A DNA stretch of 64,000 bases from Candidatus Krumholzibacteriota bacterium (GCA_022711765.1 JAKLEB010000001.1:788694-852693); one strand, 5' to 3'. Numbered from the stretch's first letter, positions 49,036-57,367 are shown. Notes: a model not told the origin generated them from the letters alone. Made by a program: numbers and translations.

Positions 49036-50513
49036 CCTTCCTGCCCCTCCTCGCCTGCCTGCCCGGGCGTCTGGTCCGGACAGCCGTCCCCGTCGCGGTC
49101 CCCATCGTAGTCCTCGGGCTGGTCCGGGCATGCATCCAGCAGGTCGTCGATGCCGTCGAGGTCGTTGTCCGGGTCGGGACAGCCGTCGTGGTCCTGGAAT
49201 CCGTCGCGATCCTCGGCGCGGGCGGGACACAGGTCGTCCTCGTCCGCGATGCCGTCCTGGTCGCGGTCGATGAACTCCTCGGGGCAGCCGTCCTGGTCCT
49301 TGTGACCGTCGAGGTCCTCGGGCTCGTCGGGACAGGCGTCGTGCTGGTCGAGGATCCCGTCGCCGTCGTTGTCGGGATCAGGCACGCCGTCCTCGTCCGA
49401 GTAACCGTCGAAGTCCTCGGGCTCGAGGGGAGAGTGGTCGATCCGGTCCTGGATCCCGTCCTCGTCGTTGTCGAGATCGGGGCAGCCGTCCTCGTCCGCG
49501 AAGCCGTCGGCGTCCTCGGGTTCAGCCGGGCACCGATCGCGCCGGTCGGGAATGCCGTCGCCGTCGTGATCGCGACCGCCGAGCGCGAACTGGCGCGACA
49601 CGGCGAGCGTGGACCCCAGATCCGGGTGGCGCGGGTACCACTCGGTCGCGAGGTCGTCCTTCCAAAAGCCGACCTGGTACTCGGCGGCAAGCGCCCAGCC
49701 CTCCTCGAGGCCCCAGCGCAAGCCGGCGGCCAGGACCCGCTGGTCCTCCCGCCCGGACACGTTCTCCGCGCGGGTGAGAGCCCGCTCGCTGTACTCCAGC
49801 CAGAGCGAGGCGGCCGCCCGGCGGAATTCGACGGCGAAGCCCCACGTCCGGAAATCGTTGTTCCCGGTTCCGCCGGCCGACGCGGCGTCCGGATACTGCG
49901 GGTACCACGGTTGCGGCTGCGATCCCGCGCCGGTGCCGTAGCCCTCGTCCTCGTTGCGATTCCAGCGCCGCCCGAGGCTGGCGTGCAGGCGCAGCTCGGG
50001 CAGTCGGCTCGCGCGCCACACCGACAGCGACAGCGTCGCGCCGACCTCGGGCGAGACCTCGCCCTCCCCCACCTCGACGCCGCCCACCGGCAGGTTGCTC
50101 CCGGCCCAGCCGACGAGGCCGAGCCAGCGAGGCAGGCGCGGCACGGCGACGGCCGCGCGCCAGGCGCCGTCGGCGAGGCCCGAGCCGCTGGGAGGTTGCC
50201 CGCCGACCTGGTAATCGGCCCAGGATCGCCAGGCCTGCGACCAGGAGACGGCCACACCGGGCAGCGGCACCCAGTCAGCGAAGAATTCGGCGTGCATCAC
50301 GCGATAGTGCGCGGGTCCGCCGGTGGGGTTGTAGCCGGGCGTATAGGTGCCGCCCCGGAGGCCGGCGGTCAGCAGGCCGTCGCCGGGCAGGAAGCCCGGT
50401 ACGAGCCAGGTGAGCCGCGGCGCGTCCTGCAGGACCCCGGGGCGGCCCGCGCCGAGGGCGGCCGGCGCGGCGAGCATCAAGGCGAGCGCGAGCCGGACGA
50501 TCCGGCGCGTCAC
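49032..50513 (-). CDS. Outer-membrane barrel-like protein with thrombospondin type 3 (calcium) repeats
   Basis: A 493-residue protein from GTG 50513. A signal peptide (RRIVRLALALMLAAPAALGA) is followed by about 285 residues of alternating strands with aromatic ends (e.g. LGLVGWAGSNLPVGGVEV, WALAAEYQVGFWKD) and a last strand STLAVSRQFALG, as in OmpA-like barrels. Residues about 315-480 hold five units of the type DxDxDGIxDxxDxCPxEPEDxDG, which bind calcium in the TSP3 family. The OmpA peptidoglycan-binding domain expected after such repeats is absent; the tail is QTPGQAGEEGQEG. The start overlaps the DUF1844 stop (GTGA). Confidence 0.8.
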   Translation of the reverse strand: MTRRIVRLALALMLAAPAALGAGRPGVLQDAPRLTWLVPGFLPGDGLLTAGLRGGTYTPGYNPTGGPAHYRVMHAEFFADWVPLPGVAVSWSQAWRSWADYQVGGQPPSGSGLADGAWRAAVAVPRLPRWLGLVGWAGSNLPVGGVEVGEGEVSPEVGATLSLSVWRASRLPELRLHASLGRRWNRNEDEGYGTGAGSQPQPWYPQYPDAASAGGTGNNDFRTWGFAVEFRRAAASLWLEYSERALTRAENVSGREDQRVLAAGLRWGLEEGWALAAEYQVGFWKDDLATEWYPRHPDLGSTLAVSRQFALGGRDHDGDGIPDRRDRCPAEPEDADGFADEDGCPDLDNDEDGIQDRIDHSPLEPEDFDGYSDEDGVPDPDNDGDGILDQHDACPDEPEDLDGHKDQDGCPEEFIDRDQDGIADEDDLCPARAEDRDGFQDHDGCPDPDNDLDGIDDLLDACPDQPEDYDGDRDGDGCPDQTPGQAGEEGQEG

Positions 50514-50902
50514 GCTCCGCCGTCCCCGGCACCCGCGGCGTGCCCGGCGTCCCCGGCGTCCTCGTCGTCCGCGTCGTTCTCGTCGTTCGCGCCGTTCTCG
50601 TCCCCGTCGTCCGCCTGATCCCGCCCCTCTCGCCGGTCCTTCTTCAGCTCGTCCAGGTAGTTCATCTGCAGGTCGAGCACGGCCTGGTCCATCAGCCTGA
50701 GCAACGGCTCGGGCGTGCCCGTACGGCACTTGGCCTTCAGCATCTCGAGCAGGTCGATCGTCGCGCGCGCTTCCTCGAGGTCGCGCGCGAGCGCGCCCGA
50801 CCCCGGGTGGGTCACCTTGCCGAGCTGGACCATCGCCATGGCCTGCAGGTTCACCACGAGCGACATGAGCACCTGGTCGTGCCTGGAGAACGGTTCGTTC
50901 AT
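50510..50902 (-). CDS. DUF1844 family protein
   Basis: A 130-residue soluble protein. Residues 1-90 are helical with the DUF1844 pattern: LMSLVVNLQAMAMVQLGKV, then ATIDLLEMLKAKCRTGTPEP and VLDLQMNYLDELKK. The last 40 residues are acidic and low in complexity (DENGANDENDADDEDAGD), which is unusual for the family and could bind cations or stay disordered. Function unknown. It sits between two CNNM proteins and the barrel with ATGA and GTGA overlaps on both sides. Confidence 0.8.
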   Translation of the reverse strand: MNEPFSRHDQVLMSLVVNLQAMAMVQLGKVTHPGSGALARDLEEARATIDLLEMLKAKCRTGTPEPLLRLMDQAVLDLQMNYLDELKKDRREGRDQADDGDENGANDENDADDEDAGDAGHAAGAGDGGA

Positions 50903-51930
50903 GCGGTGATCTCCTCGGGTTGGTCGAATTCGTCGGCGATGGCCCCGGTGACCGCCTCGATGAGGTCTTCGAGCGTGACGATGCCGAGCGGTCGCCCGGC
51001 GCGGTCGACCACGGCGGCGAACTGGGCCCCGCGCGCGTGCAGCTCCTCGAAGAGCTCGAACGGCGACATGGTGGAATCCACCAGGATCAGCGGCCTGACC
51101 AGGCTCGCGGGCACCGGTCGGTCGGCAGCGAGCTTCCCCTCGGCCAGCAGCAGGTCCCGAACGAGCAGATAACCGTCGAGGTCGCCGCCGGTTCCCCGCA
51201 CGGGCAGCCGACTGTAACCGCTGCGGGTCGCCGCCGCGAGCGCCGTCGCGAGCGTCACCTCGCTCGAGACCGACACCACCGTGTCCAGCGGGCGCATGAG
51301 GTCGCCGAGGCGGCGGCCGCTCAGCTCGAGGAAGCGGCTCATGGTCTGCTGGAACCGGCGGTCCCGCTCGGCCGGCGCCGCCGCCGAGAGCAGCGAGGCC
51401 AGCGTGCCCAGGTCGAGAGCCGCCGCGGTGTCGCGCGTTCCGCCCTGCAGCTTCCGCAACCCGCGGGCGTACGCGCCGAGCGGCCACCGCACGGGGGAGA
51501 TCACCCAGCGGACATTGTCGAACGTCGGGATGGCCGCCAGGGTCAGTCGCTCGGGATACTCCCGGGTCAGGATCTTGGGGACGATCTCCCCGACCACGAC
51601 CAAAACCACCGACGTGACCAGGATGGCCAGCCACTCGCCCCGCGCCCCGAGCCAGGCCGTGAACAGCGCCGTCGCGACGGCGCTCGCCAGCACGTTGCAG
51701 AGGTTGTTGCCGACCAGGCACGTCAGGATCGCGTCGTCGAGATGCTCGCGCACGCGGCGCAGCCGGTCGACGCGCTCGTCGCCCGCCGCGGCCAGCCGAG
51801 CAAGGCGAACGCGGCTGACCGACATGAGGCCGGTCTCGCAGCCGGAGAAGAACGCCGAGCCGGCGAGCGCCACGGACAGCGCGAACGCCGTCGCCTCGGG
51901 GCCCCACGGAGCGCCGGTCGACTGGCTCAT
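50899..51930 (-). CDS. CNNM/DUF21-CBS membrane transporter-like protein, short form
   Basis: A 343-residue protein. A DUF21/CNNM membrane domain (about 1-170, with FFSGCETGLMSVSRVRLARL, GNNLCNVLASAVATALFTAW and VVLVVVGEIVPKILTREYPE) precedes a CBS pair (about 205-330, ending AAVVDRAGRPLGIVTLEDLI). CorB/CNNM proteins handle magnesium or cobalt. The C-terminal CorC_HlyC domain is missing here but present in the neighbour, hinting at a two-part complex. Overlaps at both ends. Confidence 0.88.
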   Translation of the reverse strand: MSQSTGAPWGPEATAFALSVALAGSAFFSGCETGLMSVSRVRLARLAAAGDERVDRLRRVREHLDDAILTCLVGNNLCNVLASAVATALFTAWLGARGEWLAILVTSVVLVVVGEIVPKILTREYPERLTLAAIPTFDNVRWVISPVRWPLGAYARGLRKLQGGTRDTAAALDLGTLASLLSAAAPAERDRRFQQTMSRFLELSGRRLGDLMRPLDTVVSVSSEVTLATALAAATRSGYSRLPVRGTGGDLDGYLLVRDLLLAEGKLAADRPVPASLVRPLILVDSTMSPFELFEELHARGAQFAAVVDRAGRPLGIVTLEDLIEAVTGAIADEFDQPEEITA

Positions 51931-53168
51931 CCCCTGCCCTCCCGGCGCTCGGGGGGCCGTTCGACGCGGAGGGAAGCCACGCGCCGGCCCTGCATGGCGA
52001 CGACGGTCAGCGCGGCTTCGCCGACCGGCACCCGGTCGTCGACGGCCGGGATGCGTCCCAGGCGCGCCATCACGAAGCCGGCGACGGTGACGTAGTCACG
52101 CGACGGCGGCAGTTCGAGACCGGTCGCCTCGTGAAGCTCGCGGAGGTCGAGCCCGCCGTCGACGAGCCAGCGTCCGGGCCCCAGGGCGAGCGTGCCGAGG
52201 CGGCCCTCGCTGGGGTCGCCGACGCGGCCGATCAACGCCTGCAGGCAGTCGGCCAGGGTCACGATGCCGGTGAAGTCGCCGTGCTCGTCTACGACCGCCG
52301 CGAGGTGGCCGGCGCCGGATCGCATCTCGGCGAGGACAGCCGCGACGTCCTTGCTCTCCGGAACGTACAGCAGGGGGCGCAGGGCGCCCTGCAGCGGCTG
52401 CCGGTCGGTGTTGGTCAGCAGGTCCTTGGTGTGAAACAGCCCGCCGGGCATCGCCCCGGCGGCGTCGACCACCGGGAACCGGTTGAAGCGGGCGCGGCGA
52501 ATCACGGCCAGGATGCGTGCGCGACCCCAGCCGCGCTCGAGCGCGACCACGTCCGGACGCGGGGTCATCACGTGCTTGACCTCGAGATCCTCGAGCTGCA
52601 GGAGCCGCGCGAGGAAATTGCCCTCGGTCTCGGTCAGCGCGCCGTCCTCGGCTGCAAGGCTGCACGCCGTCTGCAGCTCGAGCGTCGTGAACGGCCGGCT
52701 GCCCGTGCGCTCCCAGGGAACGCGGCGCAGCACGCGCTCGACCGCGGTCGTGATCCGGCGCACCACGGGGCTGGTGACCGTCACCCACGCCCGCAGCGGC
52801 GCCTGCAGGGCGACCGCGAGCCGCTGGCGGCCGCGCAACGCGATGAGCTTCGGCGTGATCTCGGCGGCCATGAGGATCAGGAGCGTCGCCGCCGGCACGG
52901 CGACGGCCAGTCCGTTGGGACCGAACTCGCGCAGGCAGATGCTGGTGGCGACCGCGCCGGCCGCCACGTTCACCACGAGGTTCCCGAGGAGGATCGCGGA
53001 CAGCAGATCGTTGGCGTGCCGCTCGATGAGCAGGGCCGCGTGGTGGGCCGCGCCGCCGCGCTGCCGGAGCTGCGAGCGTTCCGTGGCGGTGAGCGCGAAG
53101 AACGCCGTCTCCGAGGCGGAGAAGGTGGCGGACAGCAGCAGCAGCAGGCACAAGAGCAGGAATTCCAA
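51927..53168 (-). CDS. CNNM/DUF21-CBS-CorC_HlyC membrane protein, full form
   Basis: A 413-residue protein from TTG 53168 (GGAGG six bases upstream). Domains: DUF21/CNNM (about 1-185; FSASETAFFALTATERSQL, GNLVVNVAAGAVATSICL, AEITPKLIALRGRQ), CBS pair (about 200-315; VDEHGDFTGIVTLADCLQAL) and CorC_HlyC (about 325-405; GRWLVDGGLDLRELHEATGL, YVTVAGFVMARLGRIPAV). Family members are linked to magnesium/cobalt efflux. First gene of the unit that runs to the TSP3 barrel. Confidence 0.9.
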   Translation of the reverse strand: MEFLLLCLLLLLSATFSASETAFFALTATERSQLRQRGGAAHHAALLIERHANDLLSAILLGNLVVNVAAGAVATSICLREFGPNGLAVAVPAATLLILMAAEITPKLIALRGRQRLAVALQAPLRAWVTVTSPVVRRITTAVERVLRRVPWERTGSRPFTTLELQTACSLAAEDGALTETEGNFLARLLQLEDLEVKHVMTPRPDVVALERGWGRARILAVIRRARFNRFPVVDAAGAMPGGLFHTKDLLTNTDRQPLQGALRPLLYVPESKDVAAVLAEMRSGAGHLAAVVDEHGDFTGIVTLADCLQALIGRVGDPSEGRLGTLALGPGRWLVDGGLDLRELHEATGLELPPSRDYVTVAGFVMARLGRIPAVDDRVPVGEAALTVVAMQGRRVASLRVERPPERREGRG

Positions 53169-53189
53169 GCCAGGCCTCCGAGCCGGGGG

Positions 53190-53218
53190 AGCATAGCGGG
53201 TTCCTTGACGGGCTGCAA
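53190..53218 (-). promoter_or_regulatory. Candidate promoter of the CNNM-DUF1844-barrel unit
   Basis: On the minus strand TTGCAG (53213-53218), 17 bp, TATGCT (53190-53195). Its -35 box lies inside the spacer of the opposing promoter for the GT9 gene, so the two cannot be occupied together. Confidence 0.55.
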
Positions 53219-53233
53219 GGCAGCGCCTAGCAT
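53205..53233 (+). promoter_or_regulatory. Promoter of the GT9-waaA genes (near-leaderless)
   Basis: TTGACG (53205-53210), 17 bp, TAGCAT (53228-53233). The expected start at about 53240 is only some three bases before the ATG at 53243, and no ribosome site is present. Confidence 0.7.
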
Positions 53234-53242
53234 CGCCGGACC

Positions 53243-54256
53243 ATGCGCGAGATCCTCGTCATCCGCTTCGGCGCTCTCGGCGACCTCTGCCTGCTCGGCT
53301 GGACCCTGTCCCGGCTCGCCGCCGCGCCGGGCGGGGCGACCGCCCGCGTCACGCTCGCGACCAAGGCCCGCTTCGCCGGCCTCGCCGCGCGCCTGGCGGG
53401 CGTCGATACGGTGTTCCCGCTCGCCGAGCCCGGCGGCCTGCGGCAGCTCGCCGGTCTCGCGGCCCGCGTGCGCGCCGCGCGCTTCGACCTCGTCATCGAC
53501 GCCCACGCGGTCCTGCGCAGCCGCCTGCTCGCCGGCCTCTGTCGCCGGCGCCCCGACGCGGTCCTGCGCAAGGACACCGCGGCCCGGCTGCGGCTGTTGC
53601 GCGCCGGCGAGGTCGCTCCCGCGCTCGAGCGGCACATGCGCGACCGGCTCGACGCGACCATCGCCGCGGCGGGCCTGCCGGCAGGCGACGCGACGCCGCC
53701 GCTCGCCGCGCTCGCCGCGCCGGGACCGCGACCGCTCGTCCTGGGCCTCGCCCCCGGTGCGCAGTGGGATCCCAAGCGATGGCCGACCGCGCACTGGGTC
53801 GCGCTAGTGCGCCGATTCCGCCGCGAGACGGCGGCGGCGGTCCGCGTGTTCCTCGGTCCGCGCGAGGAGACCTGGTTCGACGCGAGCGACCTGGCGGAGG
53901 CGCTCACCGACGCCGGCCATGTCGAGATCGTGCGCGGCCGACCGCTCGTGGAGGTCGCGAACCTGCTCGCAGCGTGCCGCGTCCTCGTCTGCAACGACAG
54001 CGGCCTGATGCATCTCGCCGAGGCCGCCGGCACGCCGGTGGTCGCGTTCTTCGGCCCGACGGTCCGCGCCTTCGGGTACACCCCGCAGCTGCCGGACAGC
54101 GTGATCCTCGAGACCGCGGACCTCGACTGCCGGCCCTGTTCCCGCAACGGCAAGCGGCCCTGCCACCGCGGCGACCTCGCCTGCCTCGAGCGCATCGCGC
54201 CCGAACGCGCGTGGGCGGCCATCGCCGCCCACGGCCCGTGGCGAGGGGAGCCGTGA
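53243..54256 (+). CDS. GT9 family (heptosyltransferase-like) glycosyltransferase
   Basis: A 337-residue GT-B enzyme. ILVIRFGALGDLCLLGWTL at the start, FDLVIDAHAVLRSRLLA, GLAPGAQWDPKRWPTAHWVA and VCNDSGLMHLAEAAGTPVVA are the GT9 signatures, and PCHRGDLACLERI matches the cysteine-rich end of heptosyltransferases. It probably adds a heptose or similar sugar to LPS core on the cytosolic face of the inner membrane. Followed directly by waaA (TGATG overlap). Which sugar it uses cannot be told. Confidence 0.85.
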   Translation: MREILVIRFGALGDLCLLGWTLSRLAAAPGGATARVTLATKARFAGLAARLAGVDTVFPLAEPGGLRQLAGLAARVRAARFDLVIDAHAVLRSRLLAGLCRRRPDAVLRKDTAARLRLLRAGEVAPALERHMRDRLDATIAAAGLPAGDATPPLAALAAPGPRPLVLGLAPGAQWDPKRWPTAHWVALVRRFRRETAAAVRVFLGPREETWFDASDLAEALTDAGHVEIVRGRPLVEVANLLAACRVLVCNDSGLMHLAEAAGTPVVAFFGPTVRAFGYTPQLPDSVILETADLDCRPCSRNGKRPCHRGDLACLERIAPERAWAAIAAHGPWRGEP

Positions 54257-55539
54257 TGGGCGCGGCCCTGGGGCTCTACCGCGCGCTCAGCCCCGTGGCG
54301 GCGGCCCTCGCGCCGCTCGCCGCGCCGTTCGCGCCCAAGGTGCGCGAGAGCCTGGCCGGCCGGCGCGGCGGCCTCGACCGGCTGCTCGCCGCGGCGCCGG
54401 GCCTCCAGGGCTGCCTCTGGATCCACGCCTCCAGCGTCGGCGAGTTCCTCCAGGGAATCCCGCTCGTCGATGCGGTCCGGCAGGAGCTGGGCGGCGGCGC
54501 GCCGCCGGTCGCGTTCACCCACTTCTCCCCGTCGGGCATCGCCTTCGCGCGCAGGCGGCCGTGCGCCGACCTGCACGACTACCTGCCGCTCGACACCCCG
54601 CGCGCGATGGACCGCCTGGTCGCCGCCTGGCGGCCGCGCCTCCTGGTCTTCGTCAAGTTCGACGTCTGGCCGAACCTCGTCGTGGCGGCCCGGCGCGCCG
54701 GCGTGCCGATCTTCCTGATGGCCGGCTCGCTCGCGCCCGGCTCGGCGCGCCTGCGCTGGCCCGGCCGCGCCCTCTTCCGCGACGTCTTCGACCGCTTCAC
54801 GCACCTCGGCGTGAGCACGGAGGAGGATCGCCGCCGCTTCGTCGACGGGCTGCGCGTGAATGCGCCGGTCTCGGTCACCGGCGACACCCGCGTCGAGCAG
54901 GTCATCGTGCGCTTCGAGCAGAGCCGCGGCGGCGCGGCCAGCGAGGCGCTGCGCGGGCTCGGCGGTCGACTGCTCGTGCTGGGCTCGACCTGGCCGCCGG
55001 ACGAGCAGCTCTGGCTGCCGGTCCTGGGCGACCTCTTCGCGCGCTTCGCGGACCTGCGCGTCGTGGTCTGCCCCCACGAGCCGACCGTGGCGCGGCTGGC
55101 GGATCTCGAGGCGCGGACCGCCGGCCTCGGCGTCGCGGTCCGCCGCCTCTCCGCCATGCTCGACCATCCCGATCGCGATGCGCGCGTGATCCTGGTCGAC
55201 TCGATCGGCGTGCTCGCCGAGATCTACCGCGCCGGTCACCTGGCGTACGTCGGCGGCAGCTTCACGACCGGCGTCCACAACACGATGGAGCCGGCGGTCG
55301 CCTCGCTGCCGGTGCTGTTCGGACCGCGGATCCAGAACGCCGAGGAGGCCGGCGTGCTGGTGCGCCGGGGCGCCGGCTTCGTGACGGCGCGACCCGCGGC
55401 CGCGCTCGCCCGCGCGGCGGCGCTCCTCGGCGACCCGGCGCTGCTGCGGCGCGCCGGCGAGGCCGCCCGTCAGGTCGTGCTCGAGCAGCGCGGCGCCGCC
55501 GCCAAGAGCCTCGCCGTCCTGCGGCCCTTCTGCTCATGA
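54256..55539 (+). CDS. waaA: 3-deoxy-D-manno-octulosonic acid (Kdo) transferase
   Basis: A 427-residue transferase that moves Kdo from CMP-Kdo to lipid A precursor. The N-terminal hydrophobic anchor (ALGLYRALSPVAAALAPLAA) and basic patch, ASSVGEF with the catalytic Glu (62-67 or so), VFVKFDVWPNLVVAARRAGV, and the C-terminal IYRAGHLAYVGGSF and HNTMEPAVASLPVLFGP are typical. Together with the GT9 gene it shows that an LPS core is built. The ATG overlaps the upstream stop. Confidence 0.92.
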   Translation: MGAALGLYRALSPVAAALAPLAAPFAPKVRESLAGRRGGLDRLLAAAPGLQGCLWIHASSVGEFLQGIPLVDAVRQELGGGAPPVAFTHFSPSGIAFARRRPCADLHDYLPLDTPRAMDRLVAAWRPRLLVFVKFDVWPNLVVAARRAGVPIFLMAGSLAPGSARLRWPGRALFRDVFDRFTHLGVSTEEDRRRFVDGLRVNAPVSVTGDTRVEQVIVRFEQSRGGAASEALRGLGGRLLVLGSTWPPDEQLWLPVLGDLFARFADLRVVVCPHEPTVARLADLEARTAGLGVAVRRLSAMLDHPDRDARVILVDSIGVLAEIYRAGHLAYVGGSFTTGVHNTMEPAVASLPVLFGPRIQNAEEAGVLVRRGAGFVTARPAAALARAAALLGDPALLRRAGEAARQVVLEQRGAAAKSLAVLRPFCS

Positions 55540-55604
55540 ACACTGGCATCCACCCGCGGTCGGCCTTACCTTCCCCGCTCACGACCATGGGAAAGGATCC
55601 GCCG

Positions 55605-56549
55605 ATGCGACCCAGCCAGGCCGACCTCGTCCAGCTCGAGTCCAACCTGCCCCGGCGCGCCGGCGCCGGCGCGCGGTGGCGCATGCCGTACGCCGAGCGG
55701 CCGCGCTTCCTCCAGCTCGAGACCGTCACGAAGTGCAACGCCCGCTGCCCGTTCTGCCCCCAGAACGAGATCGAGCGCGGCGTGGCGAAGATGCCGGACG
55801 AGATCTGGCAGCAGGTCGTCGAGCAGACCCGCGGCTGGGGCCTCACCTACCGGCCGTTCTTGACCAACGAGCCGTTCGTCGACGTGCGCCAGCCCGAGCT
55901 CTGCCGGTTCATCAAACAGAACGATCCCACCGCCAAGGTCGAGTACAACACCAACGGCGAGCTCATGACCGAGAAGATGGCGCGCGCGATCCTCGCCGCC
56001 GGCGTCGACATCATCCGGTTCTCGATCGACGGCCTCTCGCGCGAGACCTACGAGCCCAGCCGCGTGGGCGTCGACTTCGACCGGGTCTACGCGCGCGTCC
56101 CGGAATTCCTGCGGATCTGGCGGGACGAAGGCTACGAGGCGAAGGGCGTGTTCACCGAGGTGCGCTGCATCCGCGTTCCCGAGAACGAGCACGAACTCGC
56201 CGACTACCGGGCCTACTGGCAGCCGCGCTGCAGCGAGGTCGTGATCACCGAGCTGTACCAGTGGCCGTGGACCGGGCAGGGTCCCCAGGACGTGGTCGCC
56301 CGACCGTGCCTGAAGATCCTCGACGAGCTGTTCGTCTACGCCAACGGCAACGTCACGATGTGCTGCTGGGACGTCCACGAGCGCGCCGTGATCGGCAACG
56401 TGCTCGAACAGACCATCGCGGAGATCTGGACCGGCCACGCGGTCAACCACCTGCGGGCGCTGCTCGACGACGGGCGGCGCGACCTGATCCACCTCTGCTC
56501 CCGCTGCAACGCCTACAAGAACTACGATTTCTCGCGGTTCGCGGTCTGA
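55605..56549 (+). CDS. Radical SAM/SPASM-like protein of unknown substrate
   Basis: A 314-residue protein. Cys44-x3-Cys48-x2-Cys51 (VTKCNARCPFC) binds the SAM cluster; IIRFSIDGLSRETYEPSR is a typical barrel strand. The tail has further cysteines (RPCLKILDEL, VTMCCWDVHE, HLCSRCNAYK) as in SPASM domains that carry a second cluster. Substrate unknown; nearby LPS genes suggest sugar or envelope chemistry, while queE-queC next door is another radical SAM context. ATG 55605 has AAAGGA upstream; ATG 55587 is possible. A perfect inverted repeat follows the stop. Confidence 0.8.
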   Translation: MRPSQADLVQLESNLPRRAGAGARWRMPYAERPRFLQLETVTKCNARCPFCPQNEIERGVAKMPDEIWQQVVEQTRGWGLTYRPFLTNEPFVDVRQPELCRFIKQNDPTAKVEYNTNGELMTEKMARAILAAGVDIIRFSIDGLSRETYEPSRVGVDFDRVYARVPEFLRIWRDEGYEAKGVFTEVRCIRVPENEHELADYRAYWQPRCSEVVITELYQWPWTGQGPQDVVARPCLKILDELFVYANGNVTMCCWDVHERAVIGNVLEQTIAEIWTGHAVNHLRALLDDGRRDLIHLCSRCNAYKNYDFSRFAV

Positions 56550-56554
56550 GCGCG

Positions 56555-56646
56555 GGTCCGCCGCGGAGCCAGCGCGGCGAAACGCTCAGGGGTCTCCTTC
56601 GGAGGCCCCTTCGCACAGTTTCGCCGCGCTGGCTCCGCGGCGGACC
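56555..56646. repeat. Perfect 29-bp inverted repeat with inner UUCG hairpin
   Basis: Left arm 56555-56583 and right arm 56618-56646 are exact reverse complements (29 of 29; starts GGTCCGCCGCGGAGCC). The 34-bp centre holds a second stem AGGGGTCTCC/GGAGGCCCCT closed by a TTCG loop. It lies five bases after the radical SAM stop and before the queC stop, between convergent genes. No T-tract follows, so it is not a standard terminator. It could be a REP/MITE-like element or a very strong two-way RNA stop. Confidence 0.85.
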
Positions 56647-56692
56647 GCTCGCCATCAGACGGAACGCGCGCTGTTGGACGTATCCGGTCCAG

Positions 56693-57367
56693 TCATGCGT
56701 ACGGGATGGGATCGCTGGCGCCGGCGATCGCGAAGCCGCGGAGTCGGAGGCGGCAGCTCTCGCACCGGCCGCACGCCCGATCCTCGGCGACGTAGCACGA
56801 CCACGTGAGGTACAGCGGGGCGCCGAGGTCGCGGCCGCGGCGGACGATGGCCGCCTTGTCGAGGTGCAGAAGCGGCGTGCGGATCGTGATCCGGGTCTCG
56901 GGGCGCGTGCCCTCGTCGACGGCCTGCTGGAACGCGGTGAAGAAACGCTCGCGGCAATCGGGATAGCCGGAGCTGTCCTCCTCCACCGCGCCGATGTACA
57001 GCTCGCGAGCGCCGAGGACCTCGGCCCAGCTCGCGCCGATGCACAGGATGTGCGCGTTGCGGAACGGCACGTAGGTCGAGGGGACGCCGGCAGCGGGAGC
57101 GGGCTCGCCGGTCTCGACCTCCCGCGAGGGGTCGGTCAGGCTCGAGCCGCCGATCCGCGCGAGGTGATCGAGGCTGGCCACCAGGCGGCGCGCGGCGGGC
57201 ACCCGGTAGAAGTCGGCGATGTCCTGGAAGGCGCGCAGTTCGCGCGCCTGCGTGCGCTGGCCGTAGTTCACGTGCAGGAGCGCGAGGTCGGCGGCCCGGG
57301 CGGCCTCGGCGACGCAGACGCAGCTGTCGAGCCCGCCGCTTGCGAGCACCACGGCGAGGTCCCGCAT
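56693..57367 (-). CDS. queC: 7-cyano-7-deazaguanine synthase
   Basis: A 224-residue ATP-dependent enzyme that turns CDG into preQ0 for queuosine. The PP-loop is LASGGLDSC; YVPFRNAHILCIGASWAE, GAVEEDSSGYPDCRERF and the zinc-binding end SCYVAEDRACGRCESCRLR are all present. It follows queE with a one-base overlap (TGATG). queD and queF are not in the window. Confidence 0.95.
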   Translation of the reverse strand: MRDLAVVLASGGLDSCVCVAEAARAADLALLHVNYGQRTQARELRAFQDIADFYRVPAARRLVASLDHLARIGGSSLTDPSREVETGEPAPAAGVPSTYVPFRNAHILCIGASWAEVLGARELYIGAVEEDSSGYPDCRERFFTAFQQAVDEGTRPETRITIRTPLLHLDKAAIVRRGRDLGAPLYLTWSCYVAEDRACGRCESCRLRLRGFAIAGASDPIPYA

